DNA of 49,098 nt, taken from Calditrichota bacterium (lineage in GTDB: Bacteria; Electryoneota; B3-LCP). The notes under the pieces were generated by a model. That model ran no database searches, had not been told where the DNA came from, and was given only the letters and a program-made list of their open reading frames with translations. The stretch's first letter is position 1. Each line of letters begins with the position of its first letter. Shown piece by piece: positions 15,390 through 22,669 of this stretch. A program made the position numbers and the translations under genes. Location: positions 1-49,098 of the forward strand of contig JAGVQJ010000111.1 in the NCBI GenBank assembly GCA_020051775.1. Direction: 5' to 3'.

Positions 15390-16016
15390 TTACGGTTCGG
15401 CCGGGATCGTAGAAACCTGATTCATCCGCCAATAATCATCTCTCAAGGGTATCGGGATTGAATCTTTGCCCGGGGCTTCCGGCAAACGATGCTTCAGAGT
15501 GTCTCGGTTGGAAAGATCGTTTGTCGCTGTCCATTGTTCATGAATCGGCGACGGGATAATTTTAGGGTCAAGGATTTCTTGCGTGGCTGATGCAGGGGAG
15601 GAAACATCTTTTACGGCTACCTGCGAGCTGATTGGCGCTGGATTGAGACTGAGGGTTGACTCTGATACGGGTAAAACTGGGCGTAAAAGCAAAACCCCAA
15701 TAAAAATAGCCAAGGCAAATCCCGTCGAAAGCGCAACAGTATAGGGCAACGGGGTTGATCTCATTTCCCGCCTGGAGGTGGGAAGTTCCAACCGGTTGAT
15801 TTCCCGTTTTAAATTAAAAATGAATTGTGGTGAGGTTTCCAGTTTGCGGAGGTTTCGCAGGGCCGTCCGCAAACCTTGCATTTCGGCGCTATAATTCCGG
15901 CAAAAAGGACAGTTCTGTTTGTGACTTGCCAGTGCCTGTCTGCGAGCCGGTTCCGCCTGCATATCGTTTAACTGGGCGAATTCCCGTTCAAAATCCTCGC
16001 ATCTGATGTCAGTCAT
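15390..16016 (-). CDS. Anti-sigma factor with zinc-binding HxxxCxxC motif
   Basis: 208-residue membrane protein. The N-terminal cytoplasmic domain has Cys6 and the ZAS-type motif HKQNCPFC (His32, Cys36, Cys39). One transmembrane helix lies at about residues 91-112 (PYTVALSTGFALAIFIGVLLL). A Ser/Pro-rich periplasmic tail has no recognised domain. By position after the ECF sigma gene it should sequester that sigma factor. The start at 16016 follows GAGGG at about 10 bases; an in-frame upstream ATG at 16040 has no better site. It sits 224 bp after the sigma gene, an unusually long gap for such a pair. It is the last gene before the terminator at 15331-15369. Confidence 0.82.
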   Translation of the reverse strand: MTDIRCEDFEREFAQLNDMQAEPARRQALASHKQNCPFCRNYSAEMQGLRTALRNLRKLETSPQFIFNLKREINRLELPTSRREMRSTPLPYTVALSTGFALAIFIGVLLLRPVLPVSESTLSLNPAPISSQVAVKDVSSPASATQEILDPKIIPSPIHEQWTATNDLSNRDTLKHRLPEAPGKDSIPIPLRDDYWRMNQVSTIPAEP

Positions 16017-16091
16017 CGTTTCTTTCCCTCGTGTTATCATGCCACCATGTTTGCGTTATTTAGATCATCTCTCCATAAGGGTTAAGCTAAA

Positions 16092-16232
16092 TCACAATTT
16101 GGGGAATATGTAATCGGGATTAATCTTAATCTCTACCTCTTTGAACACCCAGGTTTCACAATGGTTCCCAAAAAAATGCATCTTTTTGCGCCCTCTGAAA
16201 TTACTCAGTTTTAGCCGCAAATAATCTGCCAA
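16092..16232 (-). CDS. Candidate small protein between ECF sigma and anti-sigma genes
   Basis: A 46-codon frame from TTG 16232, or 29 codons from ATG 16181, ends at TGA 16092-16094. The translation (ADYLRLKLSNFRGRKK, then MHFFGNHCETWVFKEVEIKI) has balanced composition with aromatic and charged residues and few rare-looking stretches. AGAGGG is found 9 bases before the ATG. The frame stays open upstream into the end of the sigma gene in another frame. No homolog is recognised and no function is claimed. Confidence 0.35.
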   Translation of the reverse strand: MADYLRLKLSNFRGRKKMHFFGNHCETWVFKEVEIKINPDYIFPKL

Positions 16233-16240
16233 TAGATTCT

Positions 16241-16819
16241 TTAGATTCGCCCCCGCAACCGTTTCTGAATTTGGCTGCGACCGCGATTGACCCGCGACTT
16301 TACGGTTCCCAGTGGCACATTCAGGATCTGGCTGATCTCCTCATAGGATAGATCCTGCAAGTCGCGAAGAATGATGACCTCTCGGAAGTATACCGGCAAT
16401 TTCATCACCTCACGCAGGATCATCTCTTTGACGAGACTGCCTTCCACAGATTTCTCCACGTCAATGTCAGAATCCGGGATTTCATAATCTTTCTCGCCCT
16501 CGCCGCGTTGGGAAATGGAGAAGAAATTGCGAATTTTACGCCGGCGTAATTCCGTGCGCGCCAGATTACCGGCAATGGTATATATCCAGGTGGAAAACCG
16601 CGCGATTTCCTTATAGCGATGCTTGTTGCGATAGACCCGCAGAAAAGTCTCTTGCACGATATCTTCGGCGGCGTTGCGGTCGTTCAGCAGCCGACCAACG
16701 AAGTTGATCAATTGACCCTGATACCGATCCACAATCTGATCGAAGGCGGTGAGATCCCCTTGCTGGAATTTAGCAATAAGTTGCTCGTCGCTGGTGCTTT
16801 TCAGCAACGTTTCATTCAT
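16241..16819 (-). CDS. ECF RNA polymerase sigma factor (RpoE-like)
   Basis: 192-residue extracytoplasmic-function sigma factor. Region 2 is LTAFDQIVDRYQGQLINFVGRLLNDRNAAEDIVQETFLRVYRNKHRYKEI (about residues 22-73), with RFSTWIYTIAGNLARTELRRRK (region 2.4) after it. A linker with an acidic stretch follows (about residues 105-120). Region 4 is LPVYFREVIILRDLQDLSYEEISQILNVPLGTVKSRVNRGRSQIQKRL. Its start overlaps the holA stop by four bases (ATGA). A membrane anti-sigma gene follows. Stress type unknown. Confidence 0.93.
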   Translation of the reverse strand: MNETLLKSTSDEQLIAKFQQGDLTAFDQIVDRYQGQLINFVGRLLNDRNAAEDIVQETFLRVYRNKHRYKEIARFSTWIYTIAGNLARTELRRRKIRNFFSISQRGEGEKDYEIPDSDIDVEKSVEGSLVKEMILREVMKLPVYFREVIILRDLQDLSYEEISQILNVPLGTVKSRVNRGRSQIQKRLRGRI

Positions 16820-17859
16820 GGTTTTTCCTGTTTCTGATCGCTAGTGGGATTCAGCAGGTTTTCCGCCAGTATCCAGAAAATCTGTTCATCGCCCACGCTT
16901 AAGGTCTTTCGTTGCAAGTCCGCCTGGGCCAGCAATTCCAAGGAAAGACCCAGCTCACGGCGGCTGTAGCGGGGTAGGTAGTCGCGATAACGTTTCTCTA
17001 GAAAAGAAGGCTTTAAATTAAGTAGTGAGCTCCATTGCGAGGCCGGCATCTTTTTCTCGGCAAGATATTTCATGCGATAGAGCGCCCAGGTCTGACGATA
17101 GAGAAGATGAATCAAACCGCCGATGTCGGCTCTGCTGCGCAGCAGTTGTTGTAAGGTTAGGCGCGTTCCGGCTGCGTCTCGATTGCCGATAGCTTGTAAC
17201 AGTTTAAAAATCTCCACCTCGCGGCTAAAAACGCTGCATTCTTCGAGGTCAGAGGCTTCAATCTTCTTTTTTTCGCCTATGTAAAATACCAGCACTTCTA
17301 TTTTAGATAATAGGTCGCGTAAGCTGGGGCTGCTATCGGAAAGGATGCGCGCGAGGGCTTCCTCACTGATTTCCTTCCCGTAGCTGAGCACGAATTCTCG
17401 CAAATATTTTTGCAATTCGACGGGTTTCAAGTTTGGGAAGGCCACGACTGTGCAGCGTTCCATTATTTTTCGGTAAAAAGACTTTTTCTCGTCAGCCTCC
17501 GGTTCGATCAGCACCAGCGTCAAATCCGGGACGGGCTGTTTCAAGGCTCGTTCCAGGATCGCAAGAGCGCCTTTTGTACTCTGGATTTTACCGGCATATT
17601 TCAACACGACCATGCGTCGTGAGGCAAGCAGCGGAAGAGAGGTCAGGGTATCGGCAAAGGCCATCCAGTTCATCTCATCATCGCCACGGAATGAACTCCA
17701 ATTGAACTCCTCAGTACCCGGATCAACAGCAACCTGCTTCAGTTTGGCCAACGCTCGTTCTATGAGCACGTCCTCTGGCCCATAGAAAAAGTAGCAGGGG
17801 TCAATACGATCCTGATCCAACTGAGTGAGAAGTTCGTGATATGTAATATTTTTATTCAT
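16816..17859 (-). CDS. holA: DNA polymerase III delta subunit
   Basis: Clamp-loader subunit that opens the sliding clamp. 347 residues from ATG 17859 (a TTG two codons upstream is possible). ITYHELLTQLDQDRIDPCYFFYGPEDVLIERAL, MVVLKYAGKI, LTLVLIEPEADEKKSFYRKI and VAFPNLKPVELQKYLREF are characteristic. The C-terminal collar helices (EVEIFKLLQAIGNRDAAGTRLTLQQLL; LIHLLYRQTWALYRMKYLAEK) are also present. Downstream overlap with the ECF sigma gene. Sequence identity among delta subunits is low, but the order of motifs fits. Confidence 0.9.
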   Translation of the reverse strand: MNKNITYHELLTQLDQDRIDPCYFFYGPEDVLIERALAKLKQVAVDPGTEEFNWSSFRGDDEMNWMAFADTLTSLPLLASRRMVVLKYAGKIQSTKGALAILERALKQPVPDLTLVLIEPEADEKKSFYRKIMERCTVVAFPNLKPVELQKYLREFVLSYGKEISEEALARILSDSSPSLRDLLSKIEVLVFYIGEKKKIEASDLEECSVFSREVEIFKLLQAIGNRDAAGTRLTLQQLLRSRADIGGLIHLLYRQTWALYRMKYLAEKKMPASQWSSLLNLKPSFLEKRYRDYLPRYSRRELGLSLELLAQADLQRKTLSVGDEQIFWILAENLLNPTSDQKQEKP

Positions 17860-17865
17860 CGGCAA

Positions 17866-18594
17866 TTATTTCGCGCAAAATGAGACAAAATGTTCCAGTA
17901 ACTTGCTGCCGGCTGAGTGCTCACCCATTCTTTCCGGATGCCATTGGACTGCCCAGATCAGGCGGTCGCCAATTCCTTCGACGGCTTCGATTACATTGTC
18001 CTCGGCCAGAGCCACAACTTTCAATCCAGATCCCACTTTTTTCGCCGCCTGGTGGTGATAGCTGTTGATTTCGATAACCGATGCCCCGATTACCCGGCCC
18101 AAAGCTGATTCGGCCTCCAGTCTAATTGAATGTCGAAAGGCACCTTCTTTTTTACCTCGGCGATGATCTACTGCCCCAGCATTCCAAGCGGGGAGATCCG
18201 GCCAAAGTGTTCCGCCATGAAAAACGTTAATTTGTTGCAATCCTCGACAGATTCCCAGTAGTGGCAAACTAGATTCTTCGGCTAACCTCAACAGCGCCGT
18301 CTCATGTTCCGAACGCTTTTGACAAGCCCGGTCGCCGCGATAATCGTCGCCGGGTGACACTACATCGGATCCGCCGGAAAGGATCAGGCCATCCAACCTG
18401 GCAACTATATCTCGCAACGTTGGTTCGGTTTCAACAAAGGGAATCGGGTACGGAATACCTCCGGCGCGTTCGATGGCGCTCGCATATTCACAGTTTAATA
18501 CCGAAATTTCTTTCTTTCGAGAGAAGGATCGTCGGGGATCAGGCGGCTTCAATTCGCAAGAAATGCCAATCAGGGGTCTAGGGGCTGCGGACAT
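17866..18594 (-). CDS. Class I glutamine-amidotransferase-like protein, peptidase C26 (PuuD-like) family
   Basis: 242-residue gamma-glutamyl hydrolase-type protein. It starts PLIGISCEL. ILSGGSDVVSPGDDY follows, and the nucleophile Cys116 is in LLGICRGLQQINVFHGGTL. His219 and Glu221 are in WAVQWHPERMGEH, completing a Cys-His-Glu triad. Relatives hydrolyse gamma-glutamyl-GABA, folate polyglutamates or other gamma-glutamyl amides; the substrate here is not determinable. The gene lies 3 bp after uppP and ends just before holA, so it is part of the long operon. Confidence 0.88.
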   Translation of the reverse strand: MSAAPRPLIGISCELKPPDPRRSFSRKKEISVLNCEYASAIERAGGIPYPIPFVETEPTLRDIVARLDGLILSGGSDVVSPGDDYRGDRACQKRSEHETALLRLAEESSLPLLGICRGLQQINVFHGGTLWPDLPAWNAGAVDHRRGKKEGAFRHSIRLEAESALGRVIGASVIEINSYHHQAAKKVGSGLKVVALAEDNVIEAVEGIGDRLIWAVQWHPERMGEHSAGSKLLEHFVSFCAK

Positions 18595-18597
18595 CTT

Positions 18598-19380
18598 TTA
18601 GACCAGTATAAATGTAAGGAGGCCGATGACGAAAAGATATACGGCAAACATCCACAACCCGCGTTTCACCACGAGCCTCAGCAATAGCCCGATGGATAAA
18701 TAGCCGCTGATAAATGCCACCGCAGTCCCGATCAAGCTGGGTAGCCAATCTATTTGCGCCGTTCCGGCAATATCCTTGCCTTCCAGCAGTGTGGCGCCGA
18801 GAATTGCCGGGATGGATATCAGAAAAGAAAATCGAGCCGCAGTCTCACGGCTCATACCGCTTATTACTCCTGCCGCTATAGTGAGACCCGACCGCGACAC
18901 TGCGGGGATGATGGCTATCCCCTGCGCGACGCCGACGAAAAACGCCTGGTGGGTTTTAATGTTACCCTGGGTATTGTTGTTAACTCGGACGCGATCGGTG
19001 ATGATCAGTAGCAATCCCGTGACCCAGAATTGCATTGCCAGGGATCCGGGACTATCGAACATGACCTCGAATTGATCCTTGAATAGCAAACCGATTAAGG
19101 CCGTGGGGATACTCGCCAGGATGATCATGATTATCCAGCGGCGGCCATCCCCGCTGGAAGACTTGGTGAAAGCAGAAATGAAAATATTCGCAATATCGTG
19201 GCGGAAGTAAATAACCACCGCCAGTGTCGTGCCCAGGTGCAGCATCACGTCGTAAGCGAGAGCCGGTCCCTGAAATCCCAGTAAATGTTGGAAAAGAACC
19301 AGGTGTCCGGAACTGGAGATGGGTAGAAATTCGGTCAATCCCTGTACCAGTCCTAAAATAACGCTTGTCAGTAGATCCAT
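18598..19380 (-). CDS. uppP: Undecaprenyl-diphosphatase
   Basis: Integral membrane phosphatase (BacA type) that recycles undecaprenyl diphosphate, the carrier made by UppS at the left edge. 260 residues, about eight transmembrane helices. Both conserved segments are present: LGLVQGLTEFLPISSSGHLVL near the N-terminus and IIPAVSRSGLTIAAG in the middle. It lies between pgeF and the amidotransferase, with short spacers. The start is taken as ATG 19380; a TTG immediately before it is possible. Confidence 0.95.
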   Translation of the reverse strand: MDLLTSVILGLVQGLTEFLPISSSGHLVLFQHLLGFQGPALAYDVMLHLGTTLAVVIYFRHDIANIFISAFTKSSSGDGRRWIIMIILASIPTALIGLLFKDQFEVMFDSPGSLAMQFWVTGLLLIITDRVRVNNNTQGNIKTHQAFFVGVAQGIAIIPAVSRSGLTIAAGVISGMSRETAARFSFLISIPAILGATLLEGKDIAGTAQIDWLPSLIGTAVAFISGYLSIGLLLRLVVKRGLWMFAVYLFVIGLLTFILV

Positions 19381-19402
19381 CAAGATACCGGTAATAAGTA
19401 AA

Positions 19403-20104
19403 TTATTCCTTTATTCCGAGGGCTGCGACCAATCTGCCGACGTGCGCACCTTCGGCCCTATAACTGCATAAAATGTCACTGCGACAGCGCGTACACAACG
19501 GGTCGGTGGCGATGTTCTCAGGTAGAATCCCACTCTCCAATAACTGCCTGCGATTGGCAGCGCGCAGATCCAAGTAGAAATGTCCGTTGGACCCTTTTGC
19601 CGAATCGCCCGCCTCAAACTTTTCAGCAACTTCCAGACCTACTTCGTAACACCCTGCACAAATTGAAGGGCCGAGTAGAGCGCCAATATCCTGAGCAATA
19701 GAGCCGTACTGTGCGACCATCAGAGCAATGCCCTGTTTAACGATCTGCGCGTCGCTGCCTCGCCACCCTGCATGTATCAGGGCAATACAACCTGCGTGCA
19801 TGTCCCACATAAAAACCGGCAGGCAATCGGCTGTCACCACAGCCAGAAACAACCCCGGCCTATTAGTGGCAATGCCATCAGCCCCGGCGTAATATCCACC
19901 TCTATCCACAGCTAAGACCTTCGAACTGTGAATCTGCCCGGCGGTGGCAACAGGATTGTGATCAAATCCCAAGCTATGCACGAATTCCCGCCGGAATTGC
20001 ATACTTTCCAGGTATTGCCGATCCAACCAGAAAGATTTGAGAGAAAACGCGGCGACGATTCCGGGAGGGCAAATCCCATCATAGCGAAAATGAGTTACCA
20101 CCAT
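19403..20104 (-). CDS. pgeF: PgeF/YfiH-type polyphenol oxidase-family protein
   Basis: Peptidoglycan editing factor family, also called laccase-domain (LACC1-like). 233 residues from ATG 20104. The metal-binding triad is present: His59 in AGQIHSSKVL, Cys94 in VVTADCLPVF, His111 in ALIHAGWRG. SICAGCYEVG follows. In E. coli relatives it corrects misincorporated L-Ser in peptidoglycan muropeptides; eukaryotic homologs act on nucleosides. The start is supported by GAGGGG overlapping the larE stop; an upstream in-frame start (20131) would overlap larE further. The uppP gene follows. Confidence 0.9.
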   Translation of the reverse strand: MVVTHFRYDGICPPGIVAAFSLKSFWLDRQYLESMQFRREFVHSLGFDHNPVATAGQIHSSKVLAVDRGGYYAGADGIATNRPGLFLAVVTADCLPVFMWDMHAGCIALIHAGWRGSDAQIVKQGIALMVAQYGSIAQDIGALLGPSICAGCYEVGLEVAEKFEAGDSAKGSNGHFYLDLRAANRRQLLESGILPENIATDPLCTRCRSDILCSYRAEGAHVGRLVAALGIKE

Positions 20105-20111
20105 GCACCCC

Positions 20112-20945
20112 TCACTTATCGCCTGATTCATTGATCATGAAGATCAAGCTCTCGTTCATGCTGCCGGTACGGTAACCTTCCAGATCCAGAGCCACGTAAG
20201 TGTATCCTGCTTGCTTGACGGCTGCCACTACTTCGGCTCGTACCGTTTCGTCTAACAAACGGTTGATTTCCTGCGGCCCTATTTCCAAACGAGCCACCTC
20301 ACCGTGATGCCGCACTCGGATCACTTTGAATCCCAACTCATACAGAGCATTTTCCGCCTTATCCACCTTGGTCAAAGCCTTCGGAGTAATAGCTATTCCG
20401 TAAGGAAATCTTGAGGACAGACAGGCGAAGGCCGGTTGATCCCAAGTGGGTAATCCCAGGATCCGAGATCGTTCCCTTATATCCTTTTTGGTGAATCCGC
20501 ATTCCCTTAACGGACTTATGATGCGCAATTCCTTCAGCGCCTTCATCCCAGGACGGTGATCTTTCAAGTCATCTACATTGGAACCATCAGCCAGATGTTC
20601 AATACCCGCCTTGTGGGCCACTTGGGCAATTTTTTGAAAAAGTTCACGCTTGCAGAAATAACAACGATCTGGGGGATTGGTGCTGAATTCGGGGATATCG
20701 GTTTCCTCCGATTCCACGAAAATCTGTCGTCCCCCTATTAGGTGGGCTACCTCCTCAGATTTAAGCTTCTCCCGTTCCGGATAGGTCGTGGAGGTGGCGG
20801 TGACAGCGATAGCCTGGTCACCCAACTCCTCAACCGCTATTTTGAAGAGGTAGGTTGAATCTACGCCTCCGGAATAAGCAACCGCCACAGAACCCAGATT
20901 GTGTAACAGATCGCGTAGCTGCTTCTCTTTATCTTCCGAGGTCAT
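20112..20945 (-). CDS. larE: LarE-family ATP-dependent sacrificial sulfur transferase
   Basis: PP-loop ATPase of 277 residues. SGGVDS loop at 25-30. The sequence PPDRCYFCKRELF contains Cys95 and Cys98, and AFACLSSRFPYG contains Cys175 at the position of the catalytic cysteine of Lactobacillus LarE. The C-terminal dimer region (VRHHGEVARLEIGP) is intact. LarE makes the nickel-pincer nucleotide cofactor with LarB and LarC, which are absent from the window. The extra CxxC is the pattern of LarE proteins that bind a [4Fe-4S] cluster (mixed inference). The start at 20945 overlaps the preceding gene by ATGA. Longer upstream reading frames are shadows of that gene. Confidence 0.9.
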   Translation of the reverse strand: MTSEDKEKQLRDLLHNLGSVAVAYSGGVDSTYLFKIAVEELGDQAIAVTATSTTYPEREKLKSEEVAHLIGGRQIFVESEETDIPEFSTNPPDRCYFCKRELFQKIAQVAHKAGIEHLADGSNVDDLKDHRPGMKALKELRIISPLRECGFTKKDIRERSRILGLPTWDQPAFACLSSRFPYGIAITPKALTKVDKAENALYELGFKVIRVRHHGEVARLEIGPQEINRLLDETVRAEVVAAVKQAGYTYVALDLEGYRTGSMNESLIFMINESGDK

Positions 20946-22669
20946 TGCTGCATTTCCCGAGCAACTTCGAGGGGTGTTTTGACCACCCGAAGTTGTCCGT
21001 TTTCGTAATTTAATATATAGAGTGTATGATTCACTCGCTGTCCAGGAGGAAAGACCATTTCTGCCCGAACACCGGTGAAACGTCGAATCTGGCGCAATCG
21101 TCCCGCAATTTTCTGGGAGCTGGTCTTTCCGGTATCTTTTAGTCCTTGAGCCAGGAATTGGAAGGCATCCCAACCCAGCAGGTTCCAGCGATCGGGCCAT
21201 GCACCGGAACGTGTCTGAAAGGTACGAGCAAAATCTGTTTCTAAACTGACCCCGGCTCCTTCCGTAAAATTCGCAGGGAACGCCATATCCGTCACGTATC
21301 GTCTGATAGATTCCCTGCCGATCAATTCCAAACAGGCTGCATCTCCTATTAAGGGCCGATTGAATCCGGCAGCGGCGAGTTGAGGCGCTAACAAGGCTAT
21401 TTCTTCACCCTGTACGGGGATAAAAAGCGCATCCACACCATTAATCGTTTGGTCAACTTGGGCCGAGTCAGAAAGTAATTCAGTTCCCAAGGGAAGCTCA
21501 AGAGTATCCTCGGTACCTGTGTCTATGGCTGGTGTCGAGGGTGACTGCTCATTTGTGTCTCCCGAAATGGAAGCAATAAGTCTCTGGAAATTTGTAGATT
21601 CTTCATAGTACCACTGCACAGTCGCTATCGTGCCTCCCGAGGCCGTAAAACGATCCTGAAAACCTGCCACGCGATGACGGCCTTCGCCACTGGCCGGCGC
21701 CAGTATCGCGATTTTGCGGCAGCCCAGAGATTTATAAGCGTAAATTGCGGCTGCTTCACCCTCCAGCCTGAAATTAGGCAGAAGTTGGAATACGTCCGGG
21801 CCAACCTCTACCAAGTCAACTTCTTGACTGGACGGAATTATCAATGGCACTCCACGTTCACGAGCTACGGCGGCAACAGCGGCGGAACAAGATCCCTCCA
21901 CATCGCCAATTAGAGCTATTACGCCCTCTTCATCAATCAAAGCTTGAGCGGCGCGTATCGCTTCAACTACGCTGCCGCGACTATCGCGGGAGATGATTTC
22001 CACTTCCAGCCGCTGCCGCCTTGCCCCTTCTGAGGCAGCGAGTTCGATACCCGCGAGCAACTTTAATCCATCATCGCCTCGTGAACCGGAAAGCTGAAGG
22101 ATAACGCCGACTTTCAAGGGCAGTCTCTGACCTTGCTTTACCGCTGCGAGCTCTGCCTGAATCTGAGGTAGTTCCGCCAGTCCCATAACAGCTTCTTTTT
22201 GTGACTGGGTCAAGTAAATTTCGAATAAACGATCTAGTTTGCTCCTTGCCAGTAGATTCAATTCGTCATCTCGAGTGTTTTGGGCGGCGGCCAGGAGCTC
22301 CAATGACGCCGCCAAAAACCTCTGCTGCCGAAAATCCACTTGCGCCAGTATAAAATGTGCGTAGGAAGCGTAGCGTCCATGCGGATATTTTCCGATTAGC
22401 TTTTCCGCGGATTGCCGGGCTGAAGGTAACATGCCCATCTGCAGATAACTGCGCGCCAACATGAGCCAGGCGGCGCTTTCCCATGTGGACGTATCCTGCT
22501 GAATGACCTTTTGAAGGTGAATCGCGGCCGCTCCGAAATCCTCCTGCTTATAGCTCTCCAATGCCTGATCCCAATGCGATAGTTCCCCGGAGGGGGCCTC
22601 CTGACTTGATGAGAGCTTTGTATAGGTGAGAGCTGCTATGACAAGAAACAGCCACGTTGCCGATTTCAT
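20942..22669 (-). CDS. Secreted TPR plus periplasmic-binding-protein fusion (LpoA-like architecture)
   Basis: 575 residues from ATG 22669, which overlaps the glmS stop as TGATG. There is a Sec signal peptide without a lipobox cysteine. TPR-like helices at about 25-175 (WESAAWLMLARSYLQMGMLPSARQSAEKLI) are followed by a type-I periplasmic-binding domain (Peripla_BP_6, LivJ-like). The latter begins LPLKVGVILQLSGSRGDDGLKLLAGIELA and contains VIALIGDVEGSCSAAVAAVARERGVPLI, KSLGCRKIAILAP and LLGWDAFQFLAQGL. The order TPR then LivJ-like resembles LpoA, the activator of PBP1A. An orphan sensor or substrate-binding role is an alternative, as no ABC permease genes are near. An Asp/Glu/Ser/Thr-rich insert is at about 380-410. 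Confidence 0.8.
   Translation of the reverse strand: MKSATWLFLVIAALTYTKLSSSQEAPSGELSHWDQALESYKQEDFGAAAIHLQKVIQQDTSTWESAAWLMLARSYLQMGMLPSARQSAEKLIGKYPHGRYASYAHFILAQVDFRQQRFLAASLELLAAAQNTRDDELNLLARSKLDRLFEIYLTQSQKEAVMGLAELPQIQAELAAVKQGQRLPLKVGVILQLSGSRGDDGLKLLAGIELAASEGARRQRLEVEIISRDSRGSVVEAIRAAQALIDEEGVIALIGDVEGSCSAAVAAVARERGVPLIIPSSQEVDLVEVGPDVFQLLPNFRLEGEAAAIYAYKSLGCRKIAILAPASGEGRHRVAGFQDRFTASGGTIATVQWYYEESTNFQRLIASISGDTNEQSPSTPAIDTGTEDTLELPLGTELLSDSAQVDQTINGVDALFIPVQGEEIALLAPQLAAAGFNRPLIGDAACLELIGRESIRRYVTDMAFPANFTEGAGVSLETDFARTFQTRSGAWPDRWNLLGWDAFQFLAQGLKDTGKTSSQKIAGRLRQIRRFTGVRAEMVFPPGQRVNHTLYILNYENGQLRVVKTPLEVAREMQQ

Noticed and set aside
16141-16175. GGAAC- and TGAAAC-like sequences resembling ECF promoter elements before the anti-sigma gene
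   Set aside because: Spacing and -10 fit are loose and the composition is AT-rich enough for chance matches. Not called.
20946-21200. 85-codon N-terminal extension of larE
   Set aside because: It lies inside the preceding TPR/binding-protein gene in another frame; a start at 20945 with ATGA overlap fits the LarE N-terminus.
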